Position numbers and translations under genes: made by a program
Shown here: in pieces, positions 15,821-24,530 of the stretch
Position numbering within the stretch: position 1 is the stretch's first letter
How the letters are laid out: each line of letters begins with the position of its first letter
Assembly: GCA_017481565.1 (NCBI GenBank)
Contig: JAFUOZ010000072.1
Span: 1 to 45,097 of the forward strand
Source of the DNA: Oscillospiraceae bacterium
GTDB lineage: Bacteria > Bacillota > Clostridia > Oscillospirales > Ruminococcaceae
DNA: 45,097 bases
Direction: 5' to 3'
The notes under the pieces: generated by a model
Database searches by the model: none
The model's input: the letters and a program-made list of their open reading frames with translations, nothing else
Told to the model about the DNA's origin: nothing

Positions 15821-17233
15821 ATGGTTTTTTCCAATCTTTTATTTATATACCTTTTTCTTCCGCTCTGTCTCTTACTATATTATATATGTAAAAACAGGAC
15901 ATACAGAAACGGGATACTTATTATATTCTCACTTTTATTCTACTCCTTCGGCGAGCCTGTATGGGTGGTACTTCTTATATTCAGTGCTATTGTTGATTAT
16001 CTGAACGGACTTTTTATTGAAAAATACCGAGGGAAAAAAATTGCCGTTCTGGGCGTGATAATGTCCCTGGTGATAAATCTTGGACTGTTGGGCGTTTTCA
16101 AATACAGCGGATTTATCATATCGAATATCAATTCACTTTTCGGACTTTCCTTTGATGTTCCGCAGCTTGCTCTTCCTATAGGAATTTCCTTTTACACCTT
16201 CCAGACTATTTCCTATACTGTGGACGTATACAGGGACAAAGCAAAGGTACAGCATAATTTCCTTGATTTTCTTCTTTATGTTTCAATGTTTTTTCAGCTT
16301 GTTGCAGGTCCTATCGTCCGATATACCGATATTGCCGCCGAGATAGAGGAACGCAGCTGCACCGCTGAGGATATGAGCAGCGGCTTTTTCCGATTTATTA
16401 TCGGACTGGGAAAAAAGGTCATTCTTGCAAATTTTACGGGAAAGCTTGCAACCGCCTTTCTCACCTTTGGGGATATGCCCTCCTCTGTGCTTGCCGCATG
16501 GTCAGGCGTTATTATGTATTCACTTCAGATCTATTTCGACTTTTCGGGATATTCCGATATGGCGATCGGAATGGGCAGAATGTTCGGCTTTAATCTTACC
16601 GAAAATTTCAATTATCCCTATATTTCAAAATCCGCATCGGAATTCTGGCGCAGATGGCATATGTCCTTAGGCTCATTCTTCCGTGATTATGTATATATCC
16701 CTATGGGCGGAAACCGCCGTCATCAGCTTTTAAACCTTGCTGTCGTATGGTTTTTGACAGGTCTGTGGCACGGTGCTTCATGGAATTATATTTTATGGGG
16801 TCTTTATTTCGGAGTGCTTATAATCTGCGAAAAATATTTTCTCGGAAAGCTTCTTGAAAAGATACCTGCTTTCTTCTCACACATCTATCTGCTTATCATT
16901 GCCCTTTTCGGCTGGACCCTTTTCTATTTCGAGGATATGTCGGAAATGATTTCCTGTCTTAAGGGTATGTTCGGTCAGGGTATACCGCTTTCAGACGATA
17001 TCGCTGTTTCCGAGCTTAAGGGCAGCTGCTTTATTATAGCCGCTGCGGTGATATTCTGCTGTCCCGTATACAAGGCTGCAAGGGATAAAATAGCTGTACT
17101 GACAGAAAAATCATCGGCACTGAAAATATGCTCTCAGGTCATTTACTGCGTTTCAATGCTTATCCTGCTTATAGTATGCTCACTGCTTTTAGTAAAGCAG
17201 ACCTACAACCCATTCTTATATTTCAGATATTGA
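15821..17233 (+). CDS. MBOAT family membrane O-acyltransferase (AlgI/DltB-like)
   Basis: 470 residues with about ten hydrophobic segments. MBOAT enzymes move acyl groups across or at the membrane to extracellular sugars or teichoic acids. Key residues: the PMGGNRR block after FWRRWHMSLGSFFRDYVYIP (His280), and the invariant His317 in FLTGLWHGASWNYILWG. The early block PIGISFYTFQTISYTVDVYR is diagnostic of the AlgI/PatA branch. The DHHW-protein gene follows 15 bp downstream, as is usual for this branch, so the pair probably acetylates an exopolysaccharide or wall polymer. The substrate cannot be read from the sequence. Confidence 0.93.
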   Translation: MVFSNLLFIYLFLPLCLLLYYICKNRTYRNGILIIFSLLFYSFGEPVWVVLLIFSAIVDYLNGLFIEKYRGKKIAVLGVIMSLVINLGLLGVFKYSGFIISNINSLFGLSFDVPQLALPIGISFYTFQTISYTVDVYRDKAKVQHNFLDFLLYVSMFFQLVAGPIVRYTDIAAEIEERSCTAEDMSSGFFRFIIGLGKKVILANFTGKLATAFLTFGDMPSSVLAAWSGVIMYSLQIYFDFSGYSDMAIGMGRMFGFNLTENFNYPYISKSASEFWRRWHMSLGSFFRDYVYIPMGGNRRHQLLNLAVVWFLTGLWHGASWNYILWGLYFGVLIICEKYFLGKLLEKIPAFFSHIYLLIIALFGWTLFYFEDMSEMISCLKGMFGQGIPLSDDIAVSELKGSCFIIAAAVIFCCPVYKAARDKIAVLTEKSSALKICSQVIYCVSMLILLIVCSLLLVKQTYNPFLYFRY

Positions 17234-17248
17234 TAAGGGGGATATATA

Positions 17249-18862
17249 ATGAGCGATAAAGAAAAAAAATCTAATAAATTTGCGGTGATTTCATCGGCGG
17301 TTTTCATAAGCTTTATTTCTGCTGTGGGAATATATTTTATTCTCGGAGAACGTCCCTCTGTATCGGAAAGCGAAAAGCGTGAGCTGGAGACTATGCCTGT
17401 TCTTACTGCGGAAAGCTATTTCAGCGGTGAATATACAGCTAAGCTTGACCGCTGGTATACCGATACAGTACCATTCCGTGATACGCTTATGGAGCTTTCA
17501 TCTTTTATCGAAAGCTGTTTCGGAATATCCTCACCTCAGTTTTACGGAGATGTTGCTGTTATTGACGAGACCGATGAGGGTGAGGATTATGAGGACTATG
17601 AATATATCCTTCCCGAATTTACGGGAATAACCTCCGATTCTGCTGTTGAAGAAATAACGGAAGCTATAACCGAAGCTTCCTCTGCGACCGCTGCCGAATC
17701 AGTGACGGAAACAGCTCCCGTAAGCGAAATAACAGAGGTATCGGAAGCGGTCACATCTGTTCCCGAAAGCACTGTAAGCACGGATATATCCGAATCAGCT
17801 GTTATGGTCACTTCTGAGACCGTAACCGAGACTGTGACCTCTGTACCCGAAACCGATATATCCGCATCGGAAACCTCTGCCGAAACTACAGCGTCCGAAG
17901 CGGAATTCAACGGAAATATCAACGAATTCCTCAATAACGGTATCCTTGTTGACGGAGTTGATATGTACGGTGAAAAGGCAGGCGTTATGCTTTTCGGCGG
18001 AAATAAAAAACAGGGCACACGATATGCGGGAATAATCAATGCATACAAGGAAGCCCTGGGCGAAGATGTAAATGTATATAATATGGTAGTTCCCACCTCG
18101 GTTGAATTCTATCTGCCGCAGAAATATCAGAAATATTCAGGCTCGGAAAAGGAAGCTATAGAGCATATCTACAGCAAGCTTTCCGAGGACGTTATCTCTG
18201 TTGACGCATACTCCGAAATTGCCGCTCACAGCGATGAATATCTTTATTTCAGAACAGATCATCACTGGACAGCAAGGGGCGCATATTACGCTTATGTGGC
18301 TTTCTGCAATGCTATAGGACAGCAGGCTCCCTCGCTTGATGAATATGAACAGGTCACAAAGGAAGGCTATGTAGGTTCACTTTACGGATATACGGGAGAT
18401 ATCACACTGAAAAACAATCCCGATACATTCACATATTTTCTGCCCCCTGCGGTATATTCGGGAGAACGTCTTGATTATAATACTCTTGTTTCTCAGGGCG
18501 GCTGGAGGGTTTTCCATGAATATGCATCGGGTGTAAATATGTACGGCACGTTCTTAGGCGGTGACAATGTTCATCTGAAAATAACCTCTGACGCCGGCAC
18601 GGGCAGAAGCATTGTAGTATTCAAGGAATCCTACGGAAATGCATTTATCCCCTATCTTGTAAACAGCTTTGATACGGTTTATGTTATAGATATACGCTAT
18701 TTCGGAAAAAATGCGGTTGAATATATAAAGAGCATCGGCGCTACTGATGTACTCTTCTTAAACAATGCCTTTGCCGCAAACACAAGTCAGCTTATCGGAA
18801 ATATTGAGCTTTTATATACCTCGCCTACAGGTGTTACAGGTGCGGTCAAGGCGAAAAAATGA
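17249..18862 (+). CDS. DHHW family (AlgJ/AlgX-like) SGNH-type surface protein
   Basis: 537 residues. An N-terminal membrane segment (about 10-30) anchors it with the rest outside. The ERPSVSESEKRELETMP and DTVPFRDTL blocks are typical of DHHW proteins, then a Ser/Thr/Glu/Val-rich low-complexity linker spans about 130-225. The catalytic-like domain follows, with D337-H338-H339-W340 in YFRTDHHWTARGAYYAY, and a late block FKESYGNAFIPYLVNSF supplying the conserved Ser. These proteins take the acyl group delivered by the MBOAT partner and place it on polysaccharide. The long acidic linker is unusual for the family and may span the wall or be glycosylated. Confidence 0.88.
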   Translation: MSDKEKKSNKFAVISSAVFISFISAVGIYFILGERPSVSESEKRELETMPVLTAESYFSGEYTAKLDRWYTDTVPFRDTLMELSSFIESCFGISSPQFYGDVAVIDETDEGEDYEDYEYILPEFTGITSDSAVEEITEAITEASSATAAESVTETAPVSEITEVSEAVTSVPESTVSTDISESAVMVTSETVTETVTSVPETDISASETSAETTASEAEFNGNINEFLNNGILVDGVDMYGEKAGVMLFGGNKKQGTRYAGIINAYKEALGEDVNVYNMVVPTSVEFYLPQKYQKYSGSEKEAIEHIYSKLSEDVISVDAYSEIAAHSDEYLYFRTDHHWTARGAYYAYVAFCNAIGQQAPSLDEYEQVTKEGYVGSLYGYTGDITLKNNPDTFTYFLPPAVYSGERLDYNTLVSQGGWRVFHEYASGVNMYGTFLGGDNVHLKITSDAGTGRSIVVFKESYGNAFIPYLVNSFDTVYVIDIRYFGKNAVEYIKSIGATDVLFLNNAFAANTSQLIGNIELLYTSPTGVTGAVKAKK

Positions 18863-18871
18863 GGTGACTTT

Positions 18872-19624
18872 ATGTATATCGACAGAATACAATATAACGG
18901 CGGGATAAGCCGCTCATCATATCTGAACGGTCTGGGAGCGGTACGCTATTTTATAAAAAACGGTCTGCTTGAGCTGGACTGTCCCGTCAGCTTTTTCGTG
19001 GGAGAAAACGGTACGGGGAAATCTACGCTTATTGAAGCTATCGCTGTACGGTACGGCTTCAACCCCGAGGGCGGAACAAAGAATTTTTCATTCAGTACGG
19101 AGGATACACATTCATCGCTTTACAAGCACCTTACTTTATCAAGGACAGCGTTTGCTGATGACGGATTTTTTCTCCGTGCGGAAGGAATGTACAATGCCTA
19201 CTCATATATTAATCGTCTTGACGGGATACAAAGCAATGCTCCCAAGATAATAAGCAGCTATGGCGGTGTATCTCTTCATGAGCAATCTCACGGAGAAAGC
19301 TTTCTTGCGGTGGTACAGAACCGTTTCGGCGGAAACGGATTATATATACTGGACGAGCCTGAGGCAGCTCTTTCTCCTCTCAGACAGATGACGCTCCTTT
19401 GTGAGATAGACCGTCTTGTTAAAAGCAATTCACAGTTTATTATCGCTACCCACTCCCCTATTCTTATGGCATATCCCGATGCGGCAATTTATCAGCTTGA
19501 CAATAAGGGGATAAAACGGATAAGCTATGATGAATGTGAGCATGTGAATATCTACCGCCGCTTTCTTGAAGCTCCCGAGCGTACTATAAGATATCTTTTT
19601 TCAGATGAATCAAATGAAGAATAA
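18872..19624 (+). CDS. AAA family ATPase (ABC/RecF-like)
   Basis: 250 residues. Walker A FVGENGTGKSTLIEAIA (about 43-59), a signature-like HEQSHGESFLAVV block (about 137-149), Walker B GLYILDEPEAALSP (about 158-171) and the switch ATHSPILMAYPDA (about 195-207). The ABC-type head without a long coiled-coil is like the predicted ATPases of COG3910 found widely in Firmicutes. It follows the DHHW gene by 9 bp with GAGGTGA, so it is in the operon, but a link to acylation is not established. Confidence 0.85.
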   Translation: MYIDRIQYNGGISRSSYLNGLGAVRYFIKNGLLELDCPVSFFVGENGTGKSTLIEAIAVRYGFNPEGGTKNFSFSTEDTHSSLYKHLTLSRTAFADDGFFLRAEGMYNAYSYINRLDGIQSNAPKIISSYGGVSLHEQSHGESFLAVVQNRFGGNGLYILDEPEAALSPLRQMTLLCEIDRLVKSNSQFIIATHSPILMAYPDAAIYQLDNKGIKRISYDECEHVNIYRRFLEAPERTIRYLFSDESNEE

Positions 19625-19627
19625 AAG

Positions 19628-19659
19628 CGGTCACAGATAATCGGAATTATCTGTGACCG
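19628..19659. terminator. Bidirectional intrinsic terminator
   Basis: A 14-bp perfect stem (19628-19641 with 19646-19659, loop CGGA) with TTTTTATT to the right and AAAA to the left separates convergent operons. Confidence 0.9.
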
Positions 19660-19665
19660 TTTTTA

Positions 19666-20892
19666 TTACTGATTTATTCTGAAATGAACGGGTATGCCGT
19701 TTCTGTATTCAACAACAGACTCGCCCTGTATAAGAGGAAGGAAATAATTAAGTGCATCTGTTGTAACGTTATTTCCTTCGTTATTTATCCATTCGGACGG
19801 GAACATCTTTTCCTTATTTGCACATTCCTCAACGGGAACGGACTTTATGGCAACATGATAGGGTGCGTTGCTTATTCTTTGGAATATCATCATTCTGCCG
19901 CTTTCTCCGTTCATAGCCGATCTGACAGCTTCTTCTCCTATCTGTGAGGCTTCATCAAGGTCGGTAAGGGACGCTATATGCGATCCGCATCTCTGCATTA
20001 CGTTAAGCTCGATAGAACGTACCTTACAGCCGAAATGAGCGGCTGTTATCTTTTCAAGATATTTTCCGATTCCCGAAAGATATTTATGTCCGAAAGCGTC
20101 GGTAAGCTCGGAACCGAACTCACTGGGCAGCTTATCGGGCTTGATACCCTCGGATACGGCAATAAGCACGGCTCTGTATTTTTTCATAGCCTCGGCTACA
20201 TCATCAAGGTATTTTTCAATGGTGAAATCAGCTTCGGGAAGATATATCAGATGGGGTGCAGGCTCTCCGTTTGCACGTAGTACACAGGTGGAAGCTGCAA
20301 GCCAGCCTGCTTCTCTGCCCATGATCTCAACTATTGTAATAGACTGTACGCTGTATACACGGCTGTCTCTGATTATCTCCTGAAGAGTGGTCGCTACATA
20401 TTTTGCCGCTGAACCGAATCCGGGAGTATGGTCTGTAACAGGAAGGTCATTGTCTATCGTCTTGGGGATACCCATTATTTTTATATCCTTGCCTACTGCA
20501 CGGCAGTATGCGTCCAGCTTCATTACCGTATCCATAGAGTCATTTCCGCCGATATAGAAAAATGCCTTGATATTATGCTCCTCCATGGTGTTGATTATCT
20601 TTATATAAACATTTTCGTCCCTGTCCCTTGCGGGAAGCTTATAACGGCAGCTTCCTAAAATTGTGGATGGGGTTTTTCTGAGCAGCTCGATCTCATGCTC
20701 TGAGGTGAGCATAGCCTTCATATCGATAAGCTCATCGTTTATCATTCCCTCGATACCGTTTATGGATCCGTAGATATTTTCAATACAGTCATATTCCGAC
20801 GCTGCCTTGAAAACACCTGCAAGAGAAGAATTTATTGCTGCTGTGGGACCTCCCGACTGAGCTACCGCAATATTGAATTTTCCGTTGTTCAT
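19666..20892 (-). CDS. pfp: Diphosphate-dependent 6-phosphofructokinase
   Basis: 408 residues. The enzyme phosphorylates fructose 6-phosphate, reversibly when PPi is donor. Donor-binding sequences: AVAQSGGPTAAINSS (about 9-23), IGGNDSMDT (114-122) and GIPKTIDND (141-149). Asp118 (where ATP enzymes have Gly) and Lys144 (PKTIDND in place of PGTIDND) are the hallmarks of PPi use. The VEIMGREAGWLAA block is also as expected. PPi-PFK is common in Clostridia and Ruminococcus. It has a short leader hairpin similar to that of hom. The donor assignment follows from these diagnostic residues, not from an assay. Confidence 0.92.
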   Translation of the reverse strand: MNNGKFNIAVAQSGGPTAAINSSLAGVFKAASEYDCIENIYGSINGIEGMINDELIDMKAMLTSEHEIELLRKTPSTILGSCRYKLPARDRDENVYIKIINTMEEHNIKAFFYIGGNDSMDTVMKLDAYCRAVGKDIKIMGIPKTIDNDLPVTDHTPGFGSAAKYVATTLQEIIRDSRVYSVQSITIVEIMGREAGWLAASTCVLRANGEPAPHLIYLPEADFTIEKYLDDVAEAMKKYRAVLIAVSEGIKPDKLPSEFGSELTDAFGHKYLSGIGKYLEKITAAHFGCKVRSIELNVMQRCGSHIASLTDLDEASQIGEEAVRSAMNGESGRMMIFQRISNAPYHVAIKSVPVEECANKEKMFPSEWINNEGNNVTTDALNYFLPLIQGESVVEYRNGIPVHFRINQ

Positions 20893-20925
20893 ATAAAAAC
20901 TCCATTCCCCCGAAAGCGGGATTTT
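20893..20925 (-). promoter_or_regulatory. Leader hairpin and ribosome binding site of pfp
   Basis: Read leftward: CCCGCTTTCGGGGG hairpin, then AATGGAGTTTTTAT and the ATG. The block GGAATGGAGTTTTTAT recurs before hom (27642-27670), also after a CCG/CGG hairpin. Confidence 0.4.
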
Positions 20926-21118
20926 TATAATGCCTTTGTCAATAAAATGATCCTGTCCTGCCGATAAATATCGGTATCATATTATTATAATACCATAACC
21001 GACAATTTTTTTCCATATACATTTTTAACGATATTATCGGCTATAAAAACGTTTCCTCAATCCTATTTAACGAGAAAACGATAACATATTCTATCTCTGA
21101 ACAAAGGTCTGTATGATA

Positions 21119-21832
21119 TTATTCAAGGATTTCCGCCATAAAACATTCTATACACTTATGCTCTCTATTTTCGGGACATGACCATCTTACCGCATTCTTT
21201 ATTATCTGCTGCACATTCCTGTCATGATATATGGGATATTCCTCATGTCCCGGCTGAAAATAAAATATTTTTCCGCTGCCTCGTCTGTAGGTCACTCCGC
21301 TGCGGAAAACCTGTCCTCCCGCAAACCAGCCGAGAAAAACCGTTTCATCGGGTGAGGGTATATCAAAGGGCTCGCCGTACATTTCCTCTCGCTCAAGCTG
21401 AAAATGAAGAGGGACTCCATTTGCAATGGGGTGAGAGGGTACGGCACACCATATCCGCTCCCTGTCTCCGTGACGCCACTGCAGATTGCAGGAGGTGCCC
21501 ATAAGCTGTTTGAATATTTTGCTGTGATGCGCCGAATGGAGAGGGATAAAGCCCATTCCGCCGTTTATATGGCGGCATATCATGCTGACATTTTCATCGG
21601 TGACCTCATCATGCGCCATATGTCCCCACCAGATAAGCACATCGGTACTACTGAGTATTTCATCGGAAATGCCCTGATTTTCCATATCAAGATATGCATA
21701 GCTTACCTTTATATCCTCACATTCCGAAAGAAATTTTCCGATACAGCCGTGTATTCCGTCGGGATATATTTCTCCCACTTCCTTCTGACAGCGTTCATGT
21801 CTGTATTCATTCCATATAAGTACATTTATCAT
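21119..21832 (-). CDS. ThuA domain protein (trehalose utilisation family)
   Basis: 237 residues from the ATG at 21830-21832, with AAAGGTG upstream; a GTG nine bases earlier is less likely. ThuA proteins have a class I glutamine amidotransferase-like fold. Recognisable blocks are the start MINVLIWNEYRHE, DVLIWWGHMAHDEV, GMGFIPLHSAHHSKI, and the C-terminal FYFQPGHEEYPIYHD. The start touches the stop of the upstream sugar isomerase gene, so the two are coupled; both families are common in sugar or inositol-type catabolic clusters. The substrate is unknown. Confidence 0.88.
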   Translation of the reverse strand: MINVLIWNEYRHERCQKEVGEIYPDGIHGCIGKFLSECEDIKVSYAYLDMENQGISDEILSSTDVLIWWGHMAHDEVTDENVSMICRHINGGMGFIPLHSAHHSKIFKQLMGTSCNLQWRHGDRERIWCAVPSHPIANGVPLHFQLEREEMYGEPFDIPSPDETVFLGWFAGGQVFRSGVTYRRGSGKIFYFQPGHEEYPIYHDRNVQQIIKNAVRWSCPENREHKCIECFMAEILE

Positions 21833-21833
21833 T

Positions 21834-22667
21834 TTAATCACCTTTAAGCAGTTTATTTATGTTCTCTGCCGATTTTTTTATATACATAAGCTGATCGCAT
21901 GCTCCGAAATGCTCTATTGAAAATACTCCGCCGTAACCGTCGGACAAAAGTCTTTTCACAAGTCCTTCTATGCCGATATATCCTCCGCATACCTCAGAAG
22001 GATACATTATTTTACCTGAAAGATCTGCTTTGCCGTTTGAATTATCTGCGGAAGCTCTCAACTTATCAAAGGAGCGATCCTTAAGATGCACATGAACGAT
22101 ATGCGCCTTAAGTCGTTCATAGCCCTCTTCGGCGCTTTCAAGGCTGTAGGCAAAATTTCCTGTATCAAAGGTATATTTAAGACCGTCAACGTTTTTCATG
22201 AAATATTCAAGACCTGAGATCGTGGAATAGGGTGCATTACAGTCGTCAAAATCCTCCAGTGTAACGGTTATTTTATAATCCCTTGCCGCTTCGCACATTA
22301 TATTCAGAAGCTCGCACATTCTGCCCTTTATCATATCGGGATCGTCTCCCTTTCCGATAAAACCGGGGACTGCAAGCACCTTATCCGCTCCGTAACGGGC
22401 GGTAAGCTCCAGCTGATGATGAAGCTTCTTTGTTGATTCATCAATATTATCATGACCAAAATCATAGAAATTATAGGTGGATATCACCTTAAAGCCGCTG
22501 TTCTCAAAAAGCGGCTTTACCTGTTCAATATCCTCCAGCCGCCACAGATCGCAGTCAAGACCGTCTATGCCGTATCCTCTGACTTCTTTTAATATTTCTG
22601 CGGTGCTTTTTCCTGTCTGCGCTGACGCTTCAAGTATATGCTCATAGAATACTGCTGTTCTGTTCAT
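21834..22667 (-). CDS. Sugar phosphate isomerase/epimerase family protein (TIM barrel)
   Basis: 277 residues from the ATG at 22665-22667 (AAGGCG upstream); a frame extending to 22685 overlaps sfsA. Blocks GIDGLDCDLWRLEDIEQVKP, VTLEDFDDCNAPYSTI (metal Glu), LKYTFDTGNFAYSLES (metal Asp), IVHVHLKDRSFDKL (His) and VFSIEHFGA (last Glu) fit the AP-endonuclease-2/xylose-isomerase-like barrel. It is coupled to the ThuA gene downstream and lies 4 nt after sfsA. The likely reaction is a sugar isomerisation or epimerisation; substrate unknown. Confidence 0.87.
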   Translation of the reverse strand: MNRTAVFYEHILEASAQTGKSTAEILKEVRGYGIDGLDCDLWRLEDIEQVKPLFENSGFKVISTYNFYDFGHDNIDESTKKLHHQLELTARYGADKVLAVPGFIGKGDDPDMIKGRMCELLNIMCEAARDYKITVTLEDFDDCNAPYSTISGLEYFMKNVDGLKYTFDTGNFAYSLESAEEGYERLKAHIVHVHLKDRSFDKLRASADNSNGKADLSGKIMYPSEVCGGYIGIEGLVKRLLSDGYGGVFSIEHFGACDQLMYIKKSAENINKLLKGD

Positions 22668-22671
22668 TTTA

Positions 22672-23364
22672 TCACGCCTTTTCATTTATTTTCACGGGGA
22701 TCTCTCCACCTATTACCATACTGTTCTCCGTAACGTTACAGCTGCGGCAGATTATCTTCACGCCGCTTTTCTCTGCTCTTTCAAGTGCTTCCGCAAAGGC
22801 AGGATCGGTTTTTCTGTTGGGTGTGAAATACTCCGCTTTTTCCATCTGCACAACAAAGATTATATATCCTTCATGACCTTCGCTGACGCAGCGGATAAGT
22901 CCCTCTATATGCTTGCGTCCCCTTTCAGTCGGTGCATCGGGAAAGCTGACGATCCCGTTATTCTCAAGTGTAACTCCCTTTACCTCCATGAAAATCCGCT
23001 TTCCGTTACGTTCCCCGTAAAAATCAAAGCGGCTGTCACCGTATTTATATTCGGGACGGAGCTGCTGAAATTCACCCAGTCCGCCGTTTTCAAGCCATTC
23101 ATGGACAGCGGCATTGGGAGCGGCACTGTCCATATTGATGAGCATATCATTTTTATAAACCGCAATAAGATCATAGGCGGTCTTACGCTTTGCTCCCTCG
23201 GCTGCACGGCTCAGTATCACTCTTGCATCGGGAACAAGCAGCTCTCTGCAGCGGCCTGTGTTTTTTACATGACATACCTGCTCGCCGCCGTCTGCTTCAA
23301 CATATGCAATAAATCTGTTGGGTCTGCTTATAAAGCGGCCTTCACATATACTTTCATATTTCAT
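22672..23364 (-). CDS. sfsA: SfsA family DNA/RNA nuclease
   Basis: 230 residues from the ATG at 23362-23364 with AAAGGTG upstream. Blocks FISRPNRFIAYVEADGGE, CHVKNTGRCRELL, FDFYGERNGKRIFMEVKGVT (metal/catalytic Asp and Glu-x-Lys) and FPDAPTERGRKHIEGL are diagnostic of SfsA. The family was named for sugar fermentation stimulation in E. coli, but the fold is a restriction-endonuclease-like nuclease. It is preceded by a terminator after tsaB, so it starts a separate transcript with the two sugar genes downstream. Confidence 0.94.
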   Translation of the reverse strand: MKYESICEGRFISRPNRFIAYVEADGGEQVCHVKNTGRCRELLVPDARVILSRAAEGAKRKTAYDLIAVYKNDMLINMDSAAPNAAVHEWLENGGLGEFQQLRPEYKYGDSRFDFYGERNGKRIFMEVKGVTLENNGIVSFPDAPTERGRKHIEGLIRCVSEGHEGYIIFVVQMEKAEYFTPNRKTDPAFAEALERAEKSGVKIICRSCNVTENSMVIGGEIPVKINEKA

Positions 23365-23381
23365 ATTATTCACCTTTGTTA

Positions 23382-23415
23382 AAAAGACCGCAGAGCTTAT
23401 CCACTGCGGTCTTTT
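23382..23415 (-). terminator. Terminator downstream of tsaB
   Basis: A 12-bp stem (AAAAGACCGCAG at 23382-23393 with 23404-23415) is followed leftward by TTTTTAACA. Confidence 0.8.
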
Positions 23416-23431
23416 ACTTTATAAGTATACT

Positions 23432-24115
23432 TCACTTATTTTTTTCAAGCAGATCCTTTTCAGCCTTTGTGATCTGTAAGTAATCAGGTTCAAGGCTGTC
23501 TGCGGTCATCATCTCTCCGTCAAAGGCAGCATAACACAGGCTTGATGCCTGCTGCAGACAAAGCTGCGGCGGTGCGGGGAGCAGATTATCTGCGTATTTT
23601 TCGCAAAGCTCCTTTGCATAATCACCTACGGCATATACTCCGTGCTTTCCCGAAAGCTCAGCCGCAAGGTCAGCCGCAGGAATTATCCTGTCCTCGCAAA
23701 GCCTTGTTACCTTTAAACCGTCAATTATAAAATTCGCATTATAGACAAGCTCCTGTCTTGCGTGCATTACGCAACAGACCTCCGCTTTAAGTCCTCTGAA
23801 ATTATATGCCAGCGCCTCAAGAGTAGATATACCGGCACACTTACAGCCGTTTGCAAAGCAGATACCCTTTACCGCTGAAATGCCTATACGCAGTCCCGTA
23901 TATGACCCGGGGCCTATCGCTGCCGCTATACAGTCTATATCCTTGAAGGAAACATCTGCCTCCTTCATGATACGGCTGCACATGGGAAGAATGATCTGCG
24001 AATGTGTAAGCCTTGTGACAACGCTTGTCTGGGCAAGAACAGCCTCCTCACTGCATATTGCCGCTGAGGCTGTATGTCCTGAGGTATCAATCCCCAAAAT
24101 CAGCAAATCTTTCAT
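23432..24115 (-). CDS. tsaB: tRNA t6A37 complex dimerisation subunit TsaB
   Basis: 227 residues from ATG 24113-24115. TsaB pairs with TsaD in the complex that transfers the threonylcarbamoyl group to A37 of ANN-decoding tRNAs. Typical blocks: LLILGIDTSGHTASAAI, AAIGPGSYTGLRIGISAVKG and STLEALAYNF. The SSLCYAA and LEPDYLQ ends also fit. The start lies 29 bp inside the end of tsaE. The AGGAG is almost adjacent to the ATG, so a TTG at codon 4 is a possible alternative start. tsaD is not in the window. Confidence 0.93.
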   Translation of the reverse strand: MKDLLILGIDTSGHTASAAICSEEAVLAQTSVVTRLTHSQIILPMCSRIMKEADVSFKDIDCIAAAIGPGSYTGLRIGISAVKGICFANGCKCAGISTLEALAYNFRGLKAEVCCVMHARQELVYNANFIIDGLKVTRLCEDRIIPAADLAAELSGKHGVYAVGDYAKELCEKYADNLLPAPPQLCLQQASSLCYAAFDGEMMTADSLEPDYLQITKAEKDLLEKNK

Positions 24116-24530
24116 CTCCTCTGACAGTGATCCGACGGCAATCCTCGGATATATACTCAATTTCTATATATATCGTATTTTCAGGCAGGCAGTCATCAAT
24201 ATTTTCTGACCATTCTGCCGCTATAACGCTGCTTTTATCCATATAATCATAAAAGCCTGTGGTCTCAAGGGCTTCCTCATTCATGATACGATACATATCA
24301 AAATGATACAGTGTGGTTTTTCCTCTGTACTCATTCACAAGCGCAAAGGTAGGTGAGCTTACCTGGTCGGGAAGTCCCATTCCAAGCGCAAGTCCTCTTG
24401 TAAAGGTGGTTTTCCCTGCACCCAGTCCTCCTCTGTATGCGATAACATCTCCGCCTCTGAGTTTTTTTCCTACCTTTTCCGCAAAGGCGATCGTATCCTC
24501 GGGCGAATTTGAAGTGTATATATATTCCAT
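24087..24530 (-). CDS. tsaE: tRNA t6A37 ATPase TsaE
   Basis: 147 residues. P-loop GGLGAGKTTFTRGLA (about 34-48), switch block SSPTFALVNEYRG and Walker B-like LYHFDMYRI, then VIAAEWSENI. TsaE is the ATPase that resets the TsaB-TsaD complex. Its ATG overlaps the stop of the GNAT gene (TAATG), and its end overlaps tsaB, so three genes are tightly coupled. Confidence 0.95.
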   Translation of the reverse strand: MEYIYTSNSPEDTIAFAEKVGKKLRGGDVIAYRGGLGAGKTTFTRGLALGMGLPDQVSSPTFALVNEYRGKTTLYHFDMYRIMNEEALETTGFYDYMDKSSVIAAEWSENIDDCLPENTIYIEIEYISEDCRRITVRGDERFADFGD

